Shown here: positions 8,556 to 17,184 of the stretch, piece after piece
How the letters are laid out: each line of letters opens with the position of its first letter
How positions within the stretch are numbered: position 1 is the stretch's first letter
DNA from: JANSYA01 sp965243385
Lineage (GTDB): Bacteria > Spirochaetota > Leptospiria > Leptospirales > Leptonemataceae
Assembly (NCBI GenBank): GCA_965243385.1
Contig: CBDEUV010000002.1
Coordinates: 124,001 to 188,000, forward strand
Reading direction: 5' to 3'
DNA length: 64,000 nt
Translations under genes and position numbers: made by a program
Notes under the pieces: generated by a model
Databases searched by the model: none
What the model saw: the letters and a program-made list of their open reading frames with translations, nothing else
Told to the model about the DNA's origin: nothing

Positions 8556-11500
8556 TCAGGAAACCACTTCGAGACCAATCAGAGTGATGTCGTCGGCGAC
8601 GGCGCCCGTGCCCTGAAATTCGAAAACTTCTTCGACGATATTCTCCAGTTGTTCTTTCAGCGGATCGCGGTTATAACGCAGGCAACTCTGCGCCAGGCGT
8701 TCTTCGCCGAACATCTCTTCGCCGGGATTCATCGCCTCGACAATGCCGTCGGTGTACAGAATCAGGCGGTCGCCTTTTTGAATATCGATGACATGCTCTT
8801 CGAAAGACACTTCCGGTGTAATGCCGAGCCAGGTACCCTGGGCCTCGTGCCAGTGCACTTCTCCGTCCCGGATTAAAATCGCGGGAGGATGACCGCCCTG
8901 AGCGTAGATCACCTGGCGATGATCCGGCAGAATCAGACCGCAACTGCACGATAGAAAATTGTCCGCCGTGCGACCGTAGAGCGATTCGTTCATGAATTTC
9001 AAAAGTTCCGCCGGCGAATAAGTCCGGGTGCCGAAGGCTTCGAGGGTCATCTTCACCGCCGAGGCGAGCAACGCCGCGGGAATGCCGTGACCGGAGACGT
9101 CGCCGACGAAGATTCCCAGGCTCCCGTCGACCATCTTGATGAAATCGTAGAGGTCGCCGCCCACTTTGTCCATGGGCCGGTAAAATGAAGCGAGCCGGAG
9201 CCCCTGCACCACCGGCAAAGACTGCGGCAGCAAATTCTCCTGGATGCGGCGGGCCTGGGCGAGATCGAGTTCCAGCTCTTTCTCGCGGGCCTTCAGCGAA
9301 AGCAAATTACGAATGATGGCCAGCAATTCGCTTTCATCGAAGGGTTTGGCCAGATAGGCGTCGGCGCCGGCTTCGTGTGCTTCCTGCTTGGTCTGATCGT
9401 CCGCGCGCGCCGTCAAAAGCAGAATCGGCACGGTGCGATAGTCGGGATGTTTGCGGACGCGGCCGATCATATCAATGCCGGATACACGCGGTAACATGAG
9501 GTCAGTAATGATTAAGTCCGGGCGAAAACCGGGCAGCGCTTCCAGACCGGCCTGGCCGTCGGCCGCCTCGCCCACCCGGTAACCCTGGCGATCGAAAATC
9601 GCGCGCATATAGTCGCGTAAATCGTCGTTGTCTTCGACGATCAAAATCGCGCGGCCGCGCCCCCGGGCTCCGGGCCTGGCGGGCTCGGAACTCACAGCGG
9701 GCACCGCCGGCTCGAAATCCGCGTTGGTCAGCGCGAAATCCGCGCGATGAGCTTCGCGCGAAATATGGTCGGGAACGCTGCCGGCCGGCGCGGGCGGGAG
9801 CCAGAACCAGAAGGTGGCGCCGCGGCCCTCTTCAGATTCGACGCCGACCCGGCCGTCGTGCAATTCGATCAATTCTTTGACCAGACTGAGCCCCAGGCCC
9901 GAACCCGCCTGGTCTTTGACCGGCGACGGCCTGGAATAGCCGAAGCGCGTGAACAAATGCGGGATCTGTTCGGCCGGCAGCCCGATCCCCGTATCCCGGA
10001 CTTCGACGCGGGCTCCGCCGTGATCGCGCAGCACCCGCAGCGTCACGCGGCCGTCTTTGTCGGTGAATTTCAGCGAATTGGAAAGATAATTGTACAGGCA
10101 CTTGTCGAGCATTTCGGGATCCACCGAGACCAGCGGCAGATCCTGCTCGACTTCGGTGCTCAGCTGGATGCCGCGTATGCGGGCGTACGGTTCGAATGCG
10201 GAGGTGACCAGCCGCACGAATTCGGATAATTCGATCGGCCGGGGTTTGATCTGGAGGCGGCCCGCGGCGATCTTCTGCAGATCGAGCAGTTGGTCGACCA
10301 GGCGCTGGAGGCGACGCGCGTTCGAAAGGATCACCCGCTGGGTGTCGCGACTGATATCTTCGTCGCGGCGTTCGGCGGCCTCTAACGGACTTTTTATCAG
10401 GGTTAGCGGCGTGCGAAACTCGTGCGAAATATTCTGAAAGAAGGCCGTGCGACTCGCGTCCAGCTCGCGCAATTTATCGTTCGCTTCGCGCAGCTCCTGC
10501 ATCTTCTTGCCGACTTCGATTTGCAGTGTGCGCGAAGTCTGGTCGGCGCTCTGATAGGCCGCCGTGAAGATTCCCGTCTGCACCGCGGACTGGCTGATTA
10601 CGAAAAAGAAGAAGCCGTACTGCACGAGGTCGATATTCCGGTACACGCTCAGATACACTAAAGCGTCGTTGGCCACGCCCAGGGCGACCCCCAGACAGCT
10701 GCCGACGGTCAAAAGCGCCCCCGGCCGGCCCCGGACCGCCGCGACGCCGGTGGCGAATACGCTGTAAAAAACAATCGCGCCGATGAGCCCGAGATAGACC
10801 GGCAACACGCGGGTGACTTCCATGGTCGGCCGCAACAGATTATGAAAAACGAACAGCAGACTCACGATCACGAGCGGCGGCAGCAGCTTCGCGGGAAATT
10901 CGCGTTCGTAGCAGGCCTGCAAATAGGCGTAGTACGCCGCGGGCATTAGATACAGCGCGATCAGCTGAAACTTCAGCACCTCGACGTAATGCGCGTCTTC
11001 GCCCAGAAAACGTTGCACGAGGTCGTTGTTCGTACCGGTCCAGAGCAGAATGATGATCGCCAGCGCGCCGAAGCGCCAGTGGTTGCGCGCGTTACGCTGA
11101 AAATTCCACAGCACCAGATGATACACCGCGATCACCAGGGTCACGCCGGCCAGAACGAAGGCCAGCAGATCCTTTTGAAAGAGACGCGCGTTCAGGCGCA
11201 AAGCGGTGCCCATCTCCAGCGGCAAACGCGGGCCGCTCAGAGCGGTATGAAAATTCGACATGTGCCAGATGAACTCGCCGCTTTCGTAGCAGGCCGGCGT
11301 CAGCGCCGCGCGAACCGGTAGACGCCCGGGACGGCTGCTATCCGCATCGCGGCCCACTTCGCCGTTCGCCAGAATCAAATCGCCGCCGCAATAGAGGCGA
11401 TAGGCGAGCCCCCACTGGCGGGTGGCCAGACGCAGATCGTCCGGAAATTCAAGCCGGCCGTCGCTTTGAATGCGCAAGCGCAGCGTCGCGTAGCCGCTCG

Positions 11501-11909
11501 AGTCGGGGCTCCGGTTTTCAGCCGCTGCGCCCGGCGCCTGGCGCAGCAGTGCGCGCGTCTTCGCCTGGTTCCAGACCGAAGGCACCTGAATCAACACGCG
11601 TTCGCGCGCCAGTTGTTCGGCCAGAGCGGGATCGGCGAAATCCTCCCGGGTGTAGAGACGATTCCAGTAGAATTCCCATTCCCCGTTCAAATCCAGCAGG
11701 GCGTCTTCGTGGAAATCGTAATCGCCGAGTTCCAGCACGCCGTCCCGGGCGACCGGCGCTTCGTCGGCGCTACAGGCCGTCAGAGAAAATGCGGCGAGGA
11801 CCAGCAGAACGCCTGTCCATCGGCGGAAACGAAAAAAAGAGAAAGATCGGGCGCGAAAAGCACGGGGCCAGAGCCGAAACCGTATCCGGGAAGCGTAGGA
11901 CATCTGCAT
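8556..11909 (-). CDS. Hybrid sensor: 7TMR-DISM, histidine kinase, receiver and SpoIIE/PP2C phosphatase in one chain
   Basis: 1,117 residues with four signalling modules. The N-terminus has a hydrophobic stretch ending in the lipobox-like LTAC (Cys46). An extracellular 7TMR-DISM region follows (LNGEWEFYWNRLYTREDFAD is typical of its type 2 domain), and about seven membrane helices lie near 240-440. A coiled coil leads to the dimerisation helix with the phospho-acceptor in NISHEFRTPLTLIKSP (His near 498). The ATPase has NSLKFTDKDG, VRDTGIGLP and GSGLGLSLVKEL. The receiver (about 745-865) carries the acceptor Asp in LIITDLMLPR and the Lys in AKPFDES. The C-terminal PP2C domain has DKVGGDLYDF, GDVSGHGIPAALLAS, YTDGIVEAM and ADDITLIGLEV. 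It would link outside sensing to a phosphatase output inside one polypeptide. The substrate may be an anti-sigma antagonist encoded elsewhere. Confidence 0.93.
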   Translation of the reverse strand: MQMSYASRIRFRLWPRAFRARSFSFFRFRRWTGVLLVLAAFSLTACSADEAPVARDGVLELGDYDFHEDALLDLNGEWEFYWNRLYTREDFADPALAEQLARERVLIQVPSVWNQAKTRALLRQAPGAAAENRSPDSSGYATLRLRIQSDGRLEFPDDLRLATRQWGLAYRLYCGGDLILANGEVGRDADSSRPGRLPVRAALTPACYESGEFIWHMSNFHTALSGPRLPLEMGTALRLNARLFQKDLLAFVLAGVTLVIAVYHLVLWNFQRNARNHWRFGALAIIILLWTGTNNDLVQRFLGEDAHYVEVLKFQLIALYLMPAAYYAYLQACYEREFPAKLLPPLVIVSLLFVFHNLLRPTMEVTRVLPVYLGLIGAIVFYSVFATGVAAVRGRPGALLTVGSCLGVALGVANDALVYLSVYRNIDLVQYGFFFFVISQSAVQTGIFTAAYQSADQTSRTLQIEVGKKMQELREANDKLRELDASRTAFFQNISHEFRTPLTLIKSPLEAAERRDEDISRDTQRVILSNARRLQRLVDQLLDLQKIAAGRLQIKPRPIELSEFVRLVTSAFEPYARIRGIQLSTEVEQDLPLVSVDPEMLDKCLYNYLSNSLKFTDKDGRVTLRVLRDHGGARVEVRDTGIGLPAEQIPHLFTRFGYSRPSPVKDQAGSGLGLSLVKELIELHDGRVGVESEEGRGATFWFWLPPAPAGSVPDHISREAHRADFALTNADFEPAVPAVSSEPARPGARGRGRAILIVEDNDDLRDYMRAIFDRQGYRVGEAADGQAGLEALPGFRPDLIITDLMLPRVSGIDMIGRVRKHPDYRTVPILLLTARADDQTKQEAHEAGADAYLAKPFDESELLAIIRNLLSLKAREKELELDLAQARRIQENLLPQSLPVVQGLRLASFYRPMDKVGGDLYDFIKMVDGSLGIFVGDVSGHGIPAALLASAVKMTLEAFGTRTYSPAELLKFMNESLYGRTADNFLSCSCGLILPDHRQVIYAQGGHPPAILIRDGEVHWHEAQGTWLGITPEVSFEEHVIDIQKGDRLILYTDGIVEAMNPGEEMFGEERLAQSCLRYNRDPLKEQLENIVEEVFEFQGTGAVADDITLIGLEVVS

Positions 11910-12013
11910 CAGAACGAGAAAACGAGCCGCTCTGGTATGAAACCCGGGCCTCGCACTGTCCAGATCATTTTCCGCTCCGGGTCGGGTCCGGCCGTAAATG
12001 GGAAAAGAAATCT

Positions 12014-12223
12014 TCAGGCCAGTAGATTGATCTGAAAATTATCGAGCGGACCGGGGGCCGACTCCGCACCGGTGGTACGCAGATCCGTATCCGCCTGACG
12101 CGCGATATTGGATTCCGTCAATAGCTGCGTGGGCGCCGGCATGTTGCGGACCGTCAGGGCGCTCTGGCTCATCTGATTGCTGGCGGTGTTATTCTGCGCG
12201 GCGGCGTTGATTTCCCTGAGCAT
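12014..12223 (-). CDS. Small protein of unknown function (69 residues)
   Basis: The frame starts with ATG and is preceded by AGGGAGTAGGATT, an unusually good ribosome binding site for this window, which is the main reason to accept it. The product is polar, rich in Asn, Gln, Ala, Thr and Ser (MLREINAAAQNNTASNQ...), has no Cys, no membrane segment and no signal peptide, and ends in DNFQINLLA. It matches no family I recognise. It stands alone between the giant kinase and the serine hydrolase and has a hairpin about 84 bases upstream (12307-12328). A secreted or flagellar-type small protein is possible but not shown. Confidence 0.55.
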   Translation of the reverse strand: MLREINAAAQNNTASNQMSQSALTVRNMPAPTQLLTESNIARQADTDLRTTGAESAPGPLDNFQINLLA

Positions 12224-12306
12224 AATCCTACTCCCTGATCTATCGTTTCGATCGTGTTGATCGTATTTGGGCGCGGATGCCCGCAGGCTCCCGCGCCGCT
12301 CTCGAA

Positions 12307-12328
12307 GGTCCGTTCCATCGAACGGACC
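12307..12328 (-). promoter_or_regulatory. Perfect 9-base hairpin upstream of the small gene; rest of the 12224-12701 gap
   Basis: GGTCCGTTC-CATC-GAACGGACC forms a nine-base-pair stem with a four-base loop. On the minus strand it would lie in the 5' leader of the 69-residue gene or overlap its promoter; an AT-rich patch (TTAATATAGAAAAGAAAG) follows on the plus strand at about 12334-12351. There is no T-run, so it is not a usual terminator. The remainder of the 478-base gap, up to the hydrolase start at 12702, holds no gene I can support; the plus-strand frame that is open from 12480 has no ribosome binding site and non-protein-like composition. Confidence 0.45.
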
Positions 12329-12701
12329 CCCCTCTTAATATAGAAAAGAAAGTCTCTGGCAGGGCGGCACACAAGGACTTTTCCAGACCCGGAACCGAAA
12401 AGCAAAGCCATCATCAGTATTTGTGCCTCATGGAATCCTGACAATGCTTTGACAGCCTGATCGGCTCAAATTCCCTGGTATGGGCTCCCGCTTTCAGACC
12501 GCCGGAGCCTGCATTCGCGCCCAAACGAGAGCCAGAGGCGTACCGACCGATTTCCGGCCGCCAGCCCTGCGTTCTGAGCGAAAATCGCTCCATGGCTGCT
12601 CCAGGACGGTCGACGATATACACAGCGAGCCCGCCGGCAGGCCTGGCTCCGATCAGTCTCGATCTGAATCACTTTTTTGTCTTACCCAGCGAAGTCTTTC
12701 C

Positions 12702-14093
12702 ATGAAAATCTATCAGTTTCAACGCGCCTCTCTTCCGGCGACTGCTCCGGTTCGCGTAAAGCTCAAGCGCCTCGGCCGCGTCCTGTTGGGCGCTTTTATT
12801 GCGGTCCTGCTCTGCTGGCCGCCGGTCTACCTGCTTGGTGAACACATCGCCCCCGGGGCGCCCGTAGCCGGTCGCGCGGCCGTCATTCTGCCCTGGGACT
12901 ATTTGAGCGCCGAATACGTAAAAAATCGGAACCAGGCTGCGGCCGGCGCAAAGAACCTGGGACAGTGGTTACATGAAGCCTACTCCAGCGTGTCCCGGCC
13001 GGCAGGAAAGCAAACCGCCGGCTCCGAACAGAACGTCCAGGGTCAACCCGGGCGGGCCAGCGCTCCGGTACCGCGCCCCGGCGATCTGCGGCGCTTTCAT
13101 AAAGCCGAACAGAGCCTGGCCGGTTATCTGAATCAAACCGCGGGTTCCCGTAGCCTGCCCAATCTGGCGTTCGGGATCTATCGCGCCGGCACTCCGATCT
13201 TTTCGCGCGAGCAGGGTTTCACCGATCGAAGCCGCCGTCCGATCGCATCGGTCACGAAAACCTTTACGGCGGTGGCGATCCTCAAGTTGATCGAACAGGG
13301 CCGCATTCGCAAGCTGGACGATCCGATCCTAGATTATCTGCCGGAACTCGAGCTGGCGAAGAATCCAGCCGGCGGAGTCCCGGTTACGATTCGCCATCTC
13401 CTGCAGCAGAACTCGGGCATTCCATACGGTTCTTCGCGCGCGGGGCAAACGGTCGCGAGTCCGACACGCAAATTCTCGTATTATATTCCGCCGCAGTATC
13501 GCCCGACTGGCGAAAGCTTCGCGTATTCGAATCACAATTACTATGTGCTCGCGCTCTTGATCGAAACCGTGAGCGGTAAGAGTTATCCCGACTATGTTAC
13601 CGAGAATATTCTCGAACGCGCCGGCATGAACGAATCACGGGTTTCGGCGACTTCGGCGGGCGCTTCCGGCGTCGCGAGCACGGTGGCGGATCTTGCGCGT
13701 TTTTCCGCGGCGCTCTACAATCGTTCGAACCCGATTCGGCTTCTGCGCCAGCGTTCGGTCAACGAAATGATGGCCGTGCCGGACTATGTCGAAACCCATC
13801 CGAATATGATGTACTACGGCCTGGGCGTACGCGTCCAGTATTGGGACGGAGAGCCCGCGGAAGTTTATCATACCGGAATCTGGACGGGCATCTTCGCCGA
13901 GCTGCGGTACTTTCCGGCCCGGCGCTCGGCTCTGATTCATCTCGGCAATCCGCCGAATTTTCGCTCGCCCGGCGTGAACGCCTACCGGGCCGGCTCGGTG
14001 CGCATGGCCGCCGACTATCTGCGCCTGCTGGATGAATTGATCCAGCGCGTCGAGATTCCGGCCGTCGCCACTGATTTTCCCGATCGGATCTGA
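12702..14093 (+). CDS. Class C beta-lactamase-like serine hydrolase, membrane anchored
   Basis: 463 residues from ATG 12702. The frame is open from 12480, but the extra 74 codons look like untranslated sequence. Residues 22-45 form one membrane or signal anchor (VLLGAFIAVLLCWPPVYLLG). The serine beta-lactamase/PBP fold follows: the active-site SxxK in IASVTKTFTAVAILKLIEQG (near 181), LDDPILDYLPEL, the YxN motif in FAYSNHNYYVLALLIE (near 273) and the third-strand HTG in VYHTGIWTG (near 389). The family includes penicillin-binding esterases and D-aminopeptidases as well as beta-lactamases, so hydrolytic function is secure but the substrate is not. It faces the periplasm by topology. It converges on a lipoprotein gene across a repeat array. 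Confidence 0.88.
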   Translation: MKIYQFQRASLPATAPVRVKLKRLGRVLLGAFIAVLLCWPPVYLLGEHIAPGAPVAGRAAVILPWDYLSAEYVKNRNQAAAGAKNLGQWLHEAYSSVSRPAGKQTAGSEQNVQGQPGRASAPVPRPGDLRRFHKAEQSLAGYLNQTAGSRSLPNLAFGIYRAGTPIFSREQGFTDRSRRPIASVTKTFTAVAILKLIEQGRIRKLDDPILDYLPELELAKNPAGGVPVTIRHLLQQNSGIPYGSSRAGQTVASPTRKFSYYIPPQYRPTGESFAYSNHNYYVLALLIETVSGKSYPDYVTENILERAGMNESRVSATSAGASGVASTVADLARFSAALYNRSNPIRLLRQRSVNEMMAVPDYVETHPNMMYYGLGVRVQYWDGEPAEVYHTGIWTGIFAELRYFPARRSALIHLGNPPNFRSPGVNAYRAGSVRMAADYLRLLDELIQRVEIPAVATDFPDRI

Positions 14094-14152
14094 ATTCGCG
14101 CACGGACATTTTCGGCTGTCGATTGTTCCGGCGGGCGTGGTCTTTCGGAATA

Positions 14153-14668
14153 GCCACGGATGGCACGGATTACACGGATAGATTGCGAAGCCTCGGGGGA
14201 AGTTCATGTGCCCCAATGCGATAGCGATTAAAGAGAAGCCGCAGAAAATCTCCAACTAGACCGCGACCAAAGAAGATAAATCCGTGGCATCCGTGCCATC
14301 CGTGGCCTCTTCAAACACGCATAGCGCCACGAACACCGGGATGCGAAAAGCCACGGATTACACGGATAGATTGCGAATCTTCGACGAAATTCCTGGGCCC
14401 CAATGCGATAGCGATCAACCAGAAGTCGGAGCAAATCTCCAACCAGACCGCGACCAAAAAAGATAAATCCGTGGCATCCGTGCAATCCGTGGCCTCTTCA
14501 AAATCGCATAGCGCCACGAGCACCGGGAAACGAAAAGCCACGGATGGCACGGATAGATTGCGATGATTCGGAATTCGCATGCCCCAATGCGATAGCGATC
14601 AACCAGAAGTCGAAGCAAATCTCCAACTAAACCGCAGCCAGGAAAGATAAATCCGTGCCATCCGTGGC
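14153..14668. repeat. Tandem triplet of a ~190-base element with inverted CACGGAT-repeat arms
   Basis: Three copies start at 14153, 14350 and 14537 (periods 197 and 187 bases). Each begins with direct repeats of the form GCCACGGAT-NNCACGGAT (left arm) and ends with the reverse complement, AATCCGTGGCATCCGTG...ATCCGTGGC (right arms 14280-14306, 14465-14493, 14649-14668). Between the arms is a conserved core of about 95 bases that includes CCCCAATGCGATAGCGAT and ATCTCCAAC, with more variable sequence just after the left arm. The array fills most of the 605-base gap between two convergent genes. Each unit could fold into a long hairpin. Frames in it are translations of the repeat and not genes. 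Related arms occur at 20144-20292 and 47818-48147. Confidence 0.9.
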
Positions 14669-14698
14669 CTCTTCAACCACGCAAGCCGGCAGCCTATC

Positions 14699-16177
14699 CT
14701 ACTGCTGCGGCCTGACCGCGTCTTTCGCGTCCGGCGCCTGCTTCTTTTTTGAATTACCAGAATGGTGCAACGTCGGGCGTTCGTGTTTGGTTTCGGCCAG
14801 TTCGGTTTTGTCCAGCGACACTTCCCCGTTCGCGAATTTGCGTTCGTAGAGCATGGTGCGTTTCGCCGCGAGCCAGACGGTGTTATCGCCGATGCTTGTG
14901 CTGTCGTCGAAGGTCGGCGCGAACCAGGGATTGCGCTCCAGATCGCGCACGGCCAGGATTAAATGCGAAAGACCGGGGCCGTAGTTGTAGCCGTAGCTGA
15001 AGGGCAGCCGTTCCGGCGCCTGTTCTTTCAGGGTTACGAATAGATCCGGCTGGAAGCGCGACTTAAAGAGCGGCACCGGGCGGCGATAGACTCCGAAGAG
15101 TTCCAGCTTCCAGCGGGCGTTATTCATATAATGGAAAGGCACTCCCGACGAATCCGTGAGAATGCAATTGCTGCGGCCGAGAATAGTCGAACGCATGCCG
15201 TCGAAGCTCGGGCGATACATTAAATACGACGCCGCCTTGAGTTTGGTGACGATCGAACGACGGCCGTCCAGGAATTTCTTGACGTTATCGCCGTAGACGC
15301 TGTCGGCCAGGTTGATGCTGAAATAGCTGACCTGCTGAACCGGCCCACCCGGCCGGCGAAAGAAATAGGTCACCCCCGTGGGCGGACCTTTGATCTGAAA
15401 TTCAGCCCTGGCCGCGGCGTGCTCGCGAATGCTGCCGTCCGGCGCGATAACGACCGGGAAACCGTTCAGAACTTCGTATTCGAGATTGCCCAGAAAGAAC
15501 AGCAGGAGGCCGGCCACGCCGCTGTAGTCGTTCTGGCCGACCTCAACCGCCATATCGATGGTCTTAAAGAAATTGCGACCCAGCACATCGCCGACCGCTT
15601 CCAGTACGGCATTTAGCCTGCGCGCTTCTCCAGCTTTGTTGTTTAGATTCGGCGAAGGAATCGGGCCCACCGGTTCCAGGCCGAAGAGCACGTACGTCGG
15701 CGCGTCGGGAAAGAGCGATACCGCGTGGGTGATGTCGGGACCCGAAAACGGATAGAAGACATTCGGACCGCAGCCTTTGTTTTTCAGCGTGGGATTCCAA
15801 TCGCGCATCGCCGCGATATGATTCGTTTCGTAGCGATCCCAGGCGGCGCGGACCCGCTTCTGATAGGATTGATAGGCGCCGCCCGTCGTCAGCGCGTGCA
15901 ACTGCGCATCCGCCTCGAGCGCCTGGCCGGCGATAAAGCGGGCCAGCTCCGCGAAACGCGGATTCGTTTCGACTTCACGTACGAGGCCCGCCGGCAGGCC
16001 GGGATCTTCCGCCTGCGACCCGGATGCGTCGCCGCCGCTGTGAGTCGCGGTGGGACCGCAGGCCAGCGCCGTCGCGAATACGAAGCTACAGCAGGCGAAT
16101 GTCCACCGGGCCGCGACCGTAGCCCGGGCGCCGGCCGGACGCGCGTAAATTTCAAAAGAATTGCGCTCAGAGTTCAT
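14699..16177 (-). CDS. Predicted lipoprotein of unknown function
   Basis: 492 residues from an ATG with AGGGA about ten bases upstream. A signal peptide ends in the lipobox ALAC (Cys40), followed by a Ser/Gly/Asp-rich tether (GPTATHSGGDASGSQAED), so the mature protein is probably lipid anchored. The body contains GCGPNVFYPFSGPDITHA, LFPDAPTYVLFGLEPVG, MYRPSFDGMRSTILGRSNCI and FSYGYNYGPGLSHLI. I remember similar FYPFSGPD...GLEPVG blocks from uncharacterised secreted proteins, but no enzymatic family is recognised and no classic catalytic motif is seen. It lies 22 bases downstream of an esterase-like lipoprotein gene and is probably cotranscribed with it. Confidence 0.75.
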   Translation of the reverse strand: MNSERNSFEIYARPAGARATVAARWTFACCSFVFATALACGPTATHSGGDASGSQAEDPGLPAGLVREVETNPRFAELARFIAGQALEADAQLHALTTGGAYQSYQKRVRAAWDRYETNHIAAMRDWNPTLKNKGCGPNVFYPFSGPDITHAVSLFPDAPTYVLFGLEPVGPIPSPNLNNKAGEARRLNAVLEAVGDVLGRNFFKTIDMAVEVGQNDYSGVAGLLLFFLGNLEYEVLNGFPVVIAPDGSIREHAAARAEFQIKGPPTGVTYFFRRPGGPVQQVSYFSINLADSVYGDNVKKFLDGRRSIVTKLKAASYLMYRPSFDGMRSTILGRSNCILTDSSGVPFHYMNNARWKLELFGVYRRPVPLFKSRFQPDLFVTLKEQAPERLPFSYGYNYGPGLSHLILAVRDLERNPWFAPTFDDSTSIGDNTVWLAAKRTMLYERKFANGEVSLDKTELAETKHERPTLHHSGNSKKKQAPDAKDAVRPQQ

Positions 16178-16199
16178 GATACAGTCCCTGGATCCTATC

Positions 16200-17111
16200 T
16201 CAGATATTGTTTAGAAATTTTTCGAAAAAGGCGAAGGACGGTTCGCTTTCGGCAGCCCAGAAGGCGAAGTCGTGTCCGGCGGCGGGTGATTTAAATACCA
16301 GCTCCAGATCCGGATGCGCCGCCTTCAGTCGTTCATAGAATTTTTGCGAGTGCACGATAGGCACGATGCGATCGGCCGTTCCGTGCGAAAGATAGAGCGG
16401 CGTGCGCCAGTCTTCCGCACGCCGCCCGGGATTATCAATGCTTTCCCAGCGCTCGCGAAACTGCGCGTACGGACCGTAGTGGCCGGCCATCAGACGGTCG
16501 CCGGTCTGGAGCGTCTGGTCGTAATCCCCGGACAGTCCGGAGGCCGCGGTAATTAAATCCGGACGGGCGAGCGCGATCAAAGCCACGCCGCGCGCGCCGG
16601 TCGAAAGCCCCAATAGAAAATTACGCTGTCCTTCTCGAAAGACGCCCTGGCTCTGCAGATACGGCAGCAGATCTTCGAGCACCCAGGCGAGCCCGGCCTT
16701 GTCGGCGTTCCAGCGCGGACCGGTCTCCGGAAAATAACGAGAGGCGTAAATCGAACGCCCCATCTCCGGGCAGATCAAACGCAGCCCCAATCGATCGGCT
16801 TCCGCTTTGATCGGCGTTTCGTTCAGCCAGCGCTTCCGATTGTACTTCCAGCCCGGCAATACCAGCACGCTACCCCGAATTTCGGGCGCGGCGCTTTCGG
16901 ACGGAGTATAGACTGTCAGCTCGACGCCGGCCAGATTGCGCTCGACCTGACCGCGCGGGATCAGGACGGGCACGGCCGGTTCGGCGCTTTCGCGGGCGCC
17001 GCAGGCCGACGCCAGCAGCAAGGTGGCAGTCATGTACAGCGGCAGAACAAAGCGTCCGCGAAATCTATGAGATCGACGTTCTAAAACTGAATCGTGCATG
17101 GCTAATGGCAT
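16200..17111 (-). CDS. Alpha/beta-hydrolase (esterase-like) lipoprotein
   Basis: 303 residues. A signal sequence ends in the lipobox LASAC (Cys37). An alpha/beta-hydrolase domain follows: SVLVLPGWKYNRKRW as the first strand and oxyanion loop, the nucleophile elbow GLSTGARG (Ser near 170), the acid in SHGTADRIVP and the His in GHDFAFW. Order and spacing match EsteraseD/prolyl-oligopeptidase-like hydrolases. The start could be Met1 or Met5 (MHDSV). It is the first gene of a likely two-gene unit with the lipoprotein gene 22 bases downstream. It would act in the envelope; the substrate is unknown. Confidence 0.82.
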   Translation of the reverse strand: MPLAMHDSVLERRSHRFRGRFVLPLYMTATLLLASACGARESAEPAVPVLIPRGQVERNLAGVELTVYTPSESAAPEIRGSVLVLPGWKYNRKRWLNETPIKAEADRLGLRLICPEMGRSIYASRYFPETGPRWNADKAGLAWVLEDLLPYLQSQGVFREGQRNFLLGLSTGARGVALIALARPDLITAASGLSGDYDQTLQTGDRLMAGHYGPYAQFRERWESIDNPGRRAEDWRTPLYLSHGTADRIVPIVHSQKFYERLKAAHPDLELVFKSPAAGHDFAFWAAESEPSFAFFEKFLNNI

Positions 17112-17184
17112 CGAGTCCTGTCATCAAAGTACAGGGCGCAGGTACCGGTGCTCTGCATGCGCCCTGCCCCCGGGATTGTCGACG

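Noticed and set aside
12480..12701. 74-codon N-terminal extension of the serine hydrolase
   Set aside because: No ribosome binding site, Arg/Ser/Pro-rich non-protein-like translation, and the signal anchor begins after ATG 12702.
14153..14668. CRISPR array or tandem genes in the repeat region
   Set aside because: Units are 187-197 bases with inverted arms and conserved interiors, not short direct repeats with unique spacers; the minus-strand frames merely translate the repeat.
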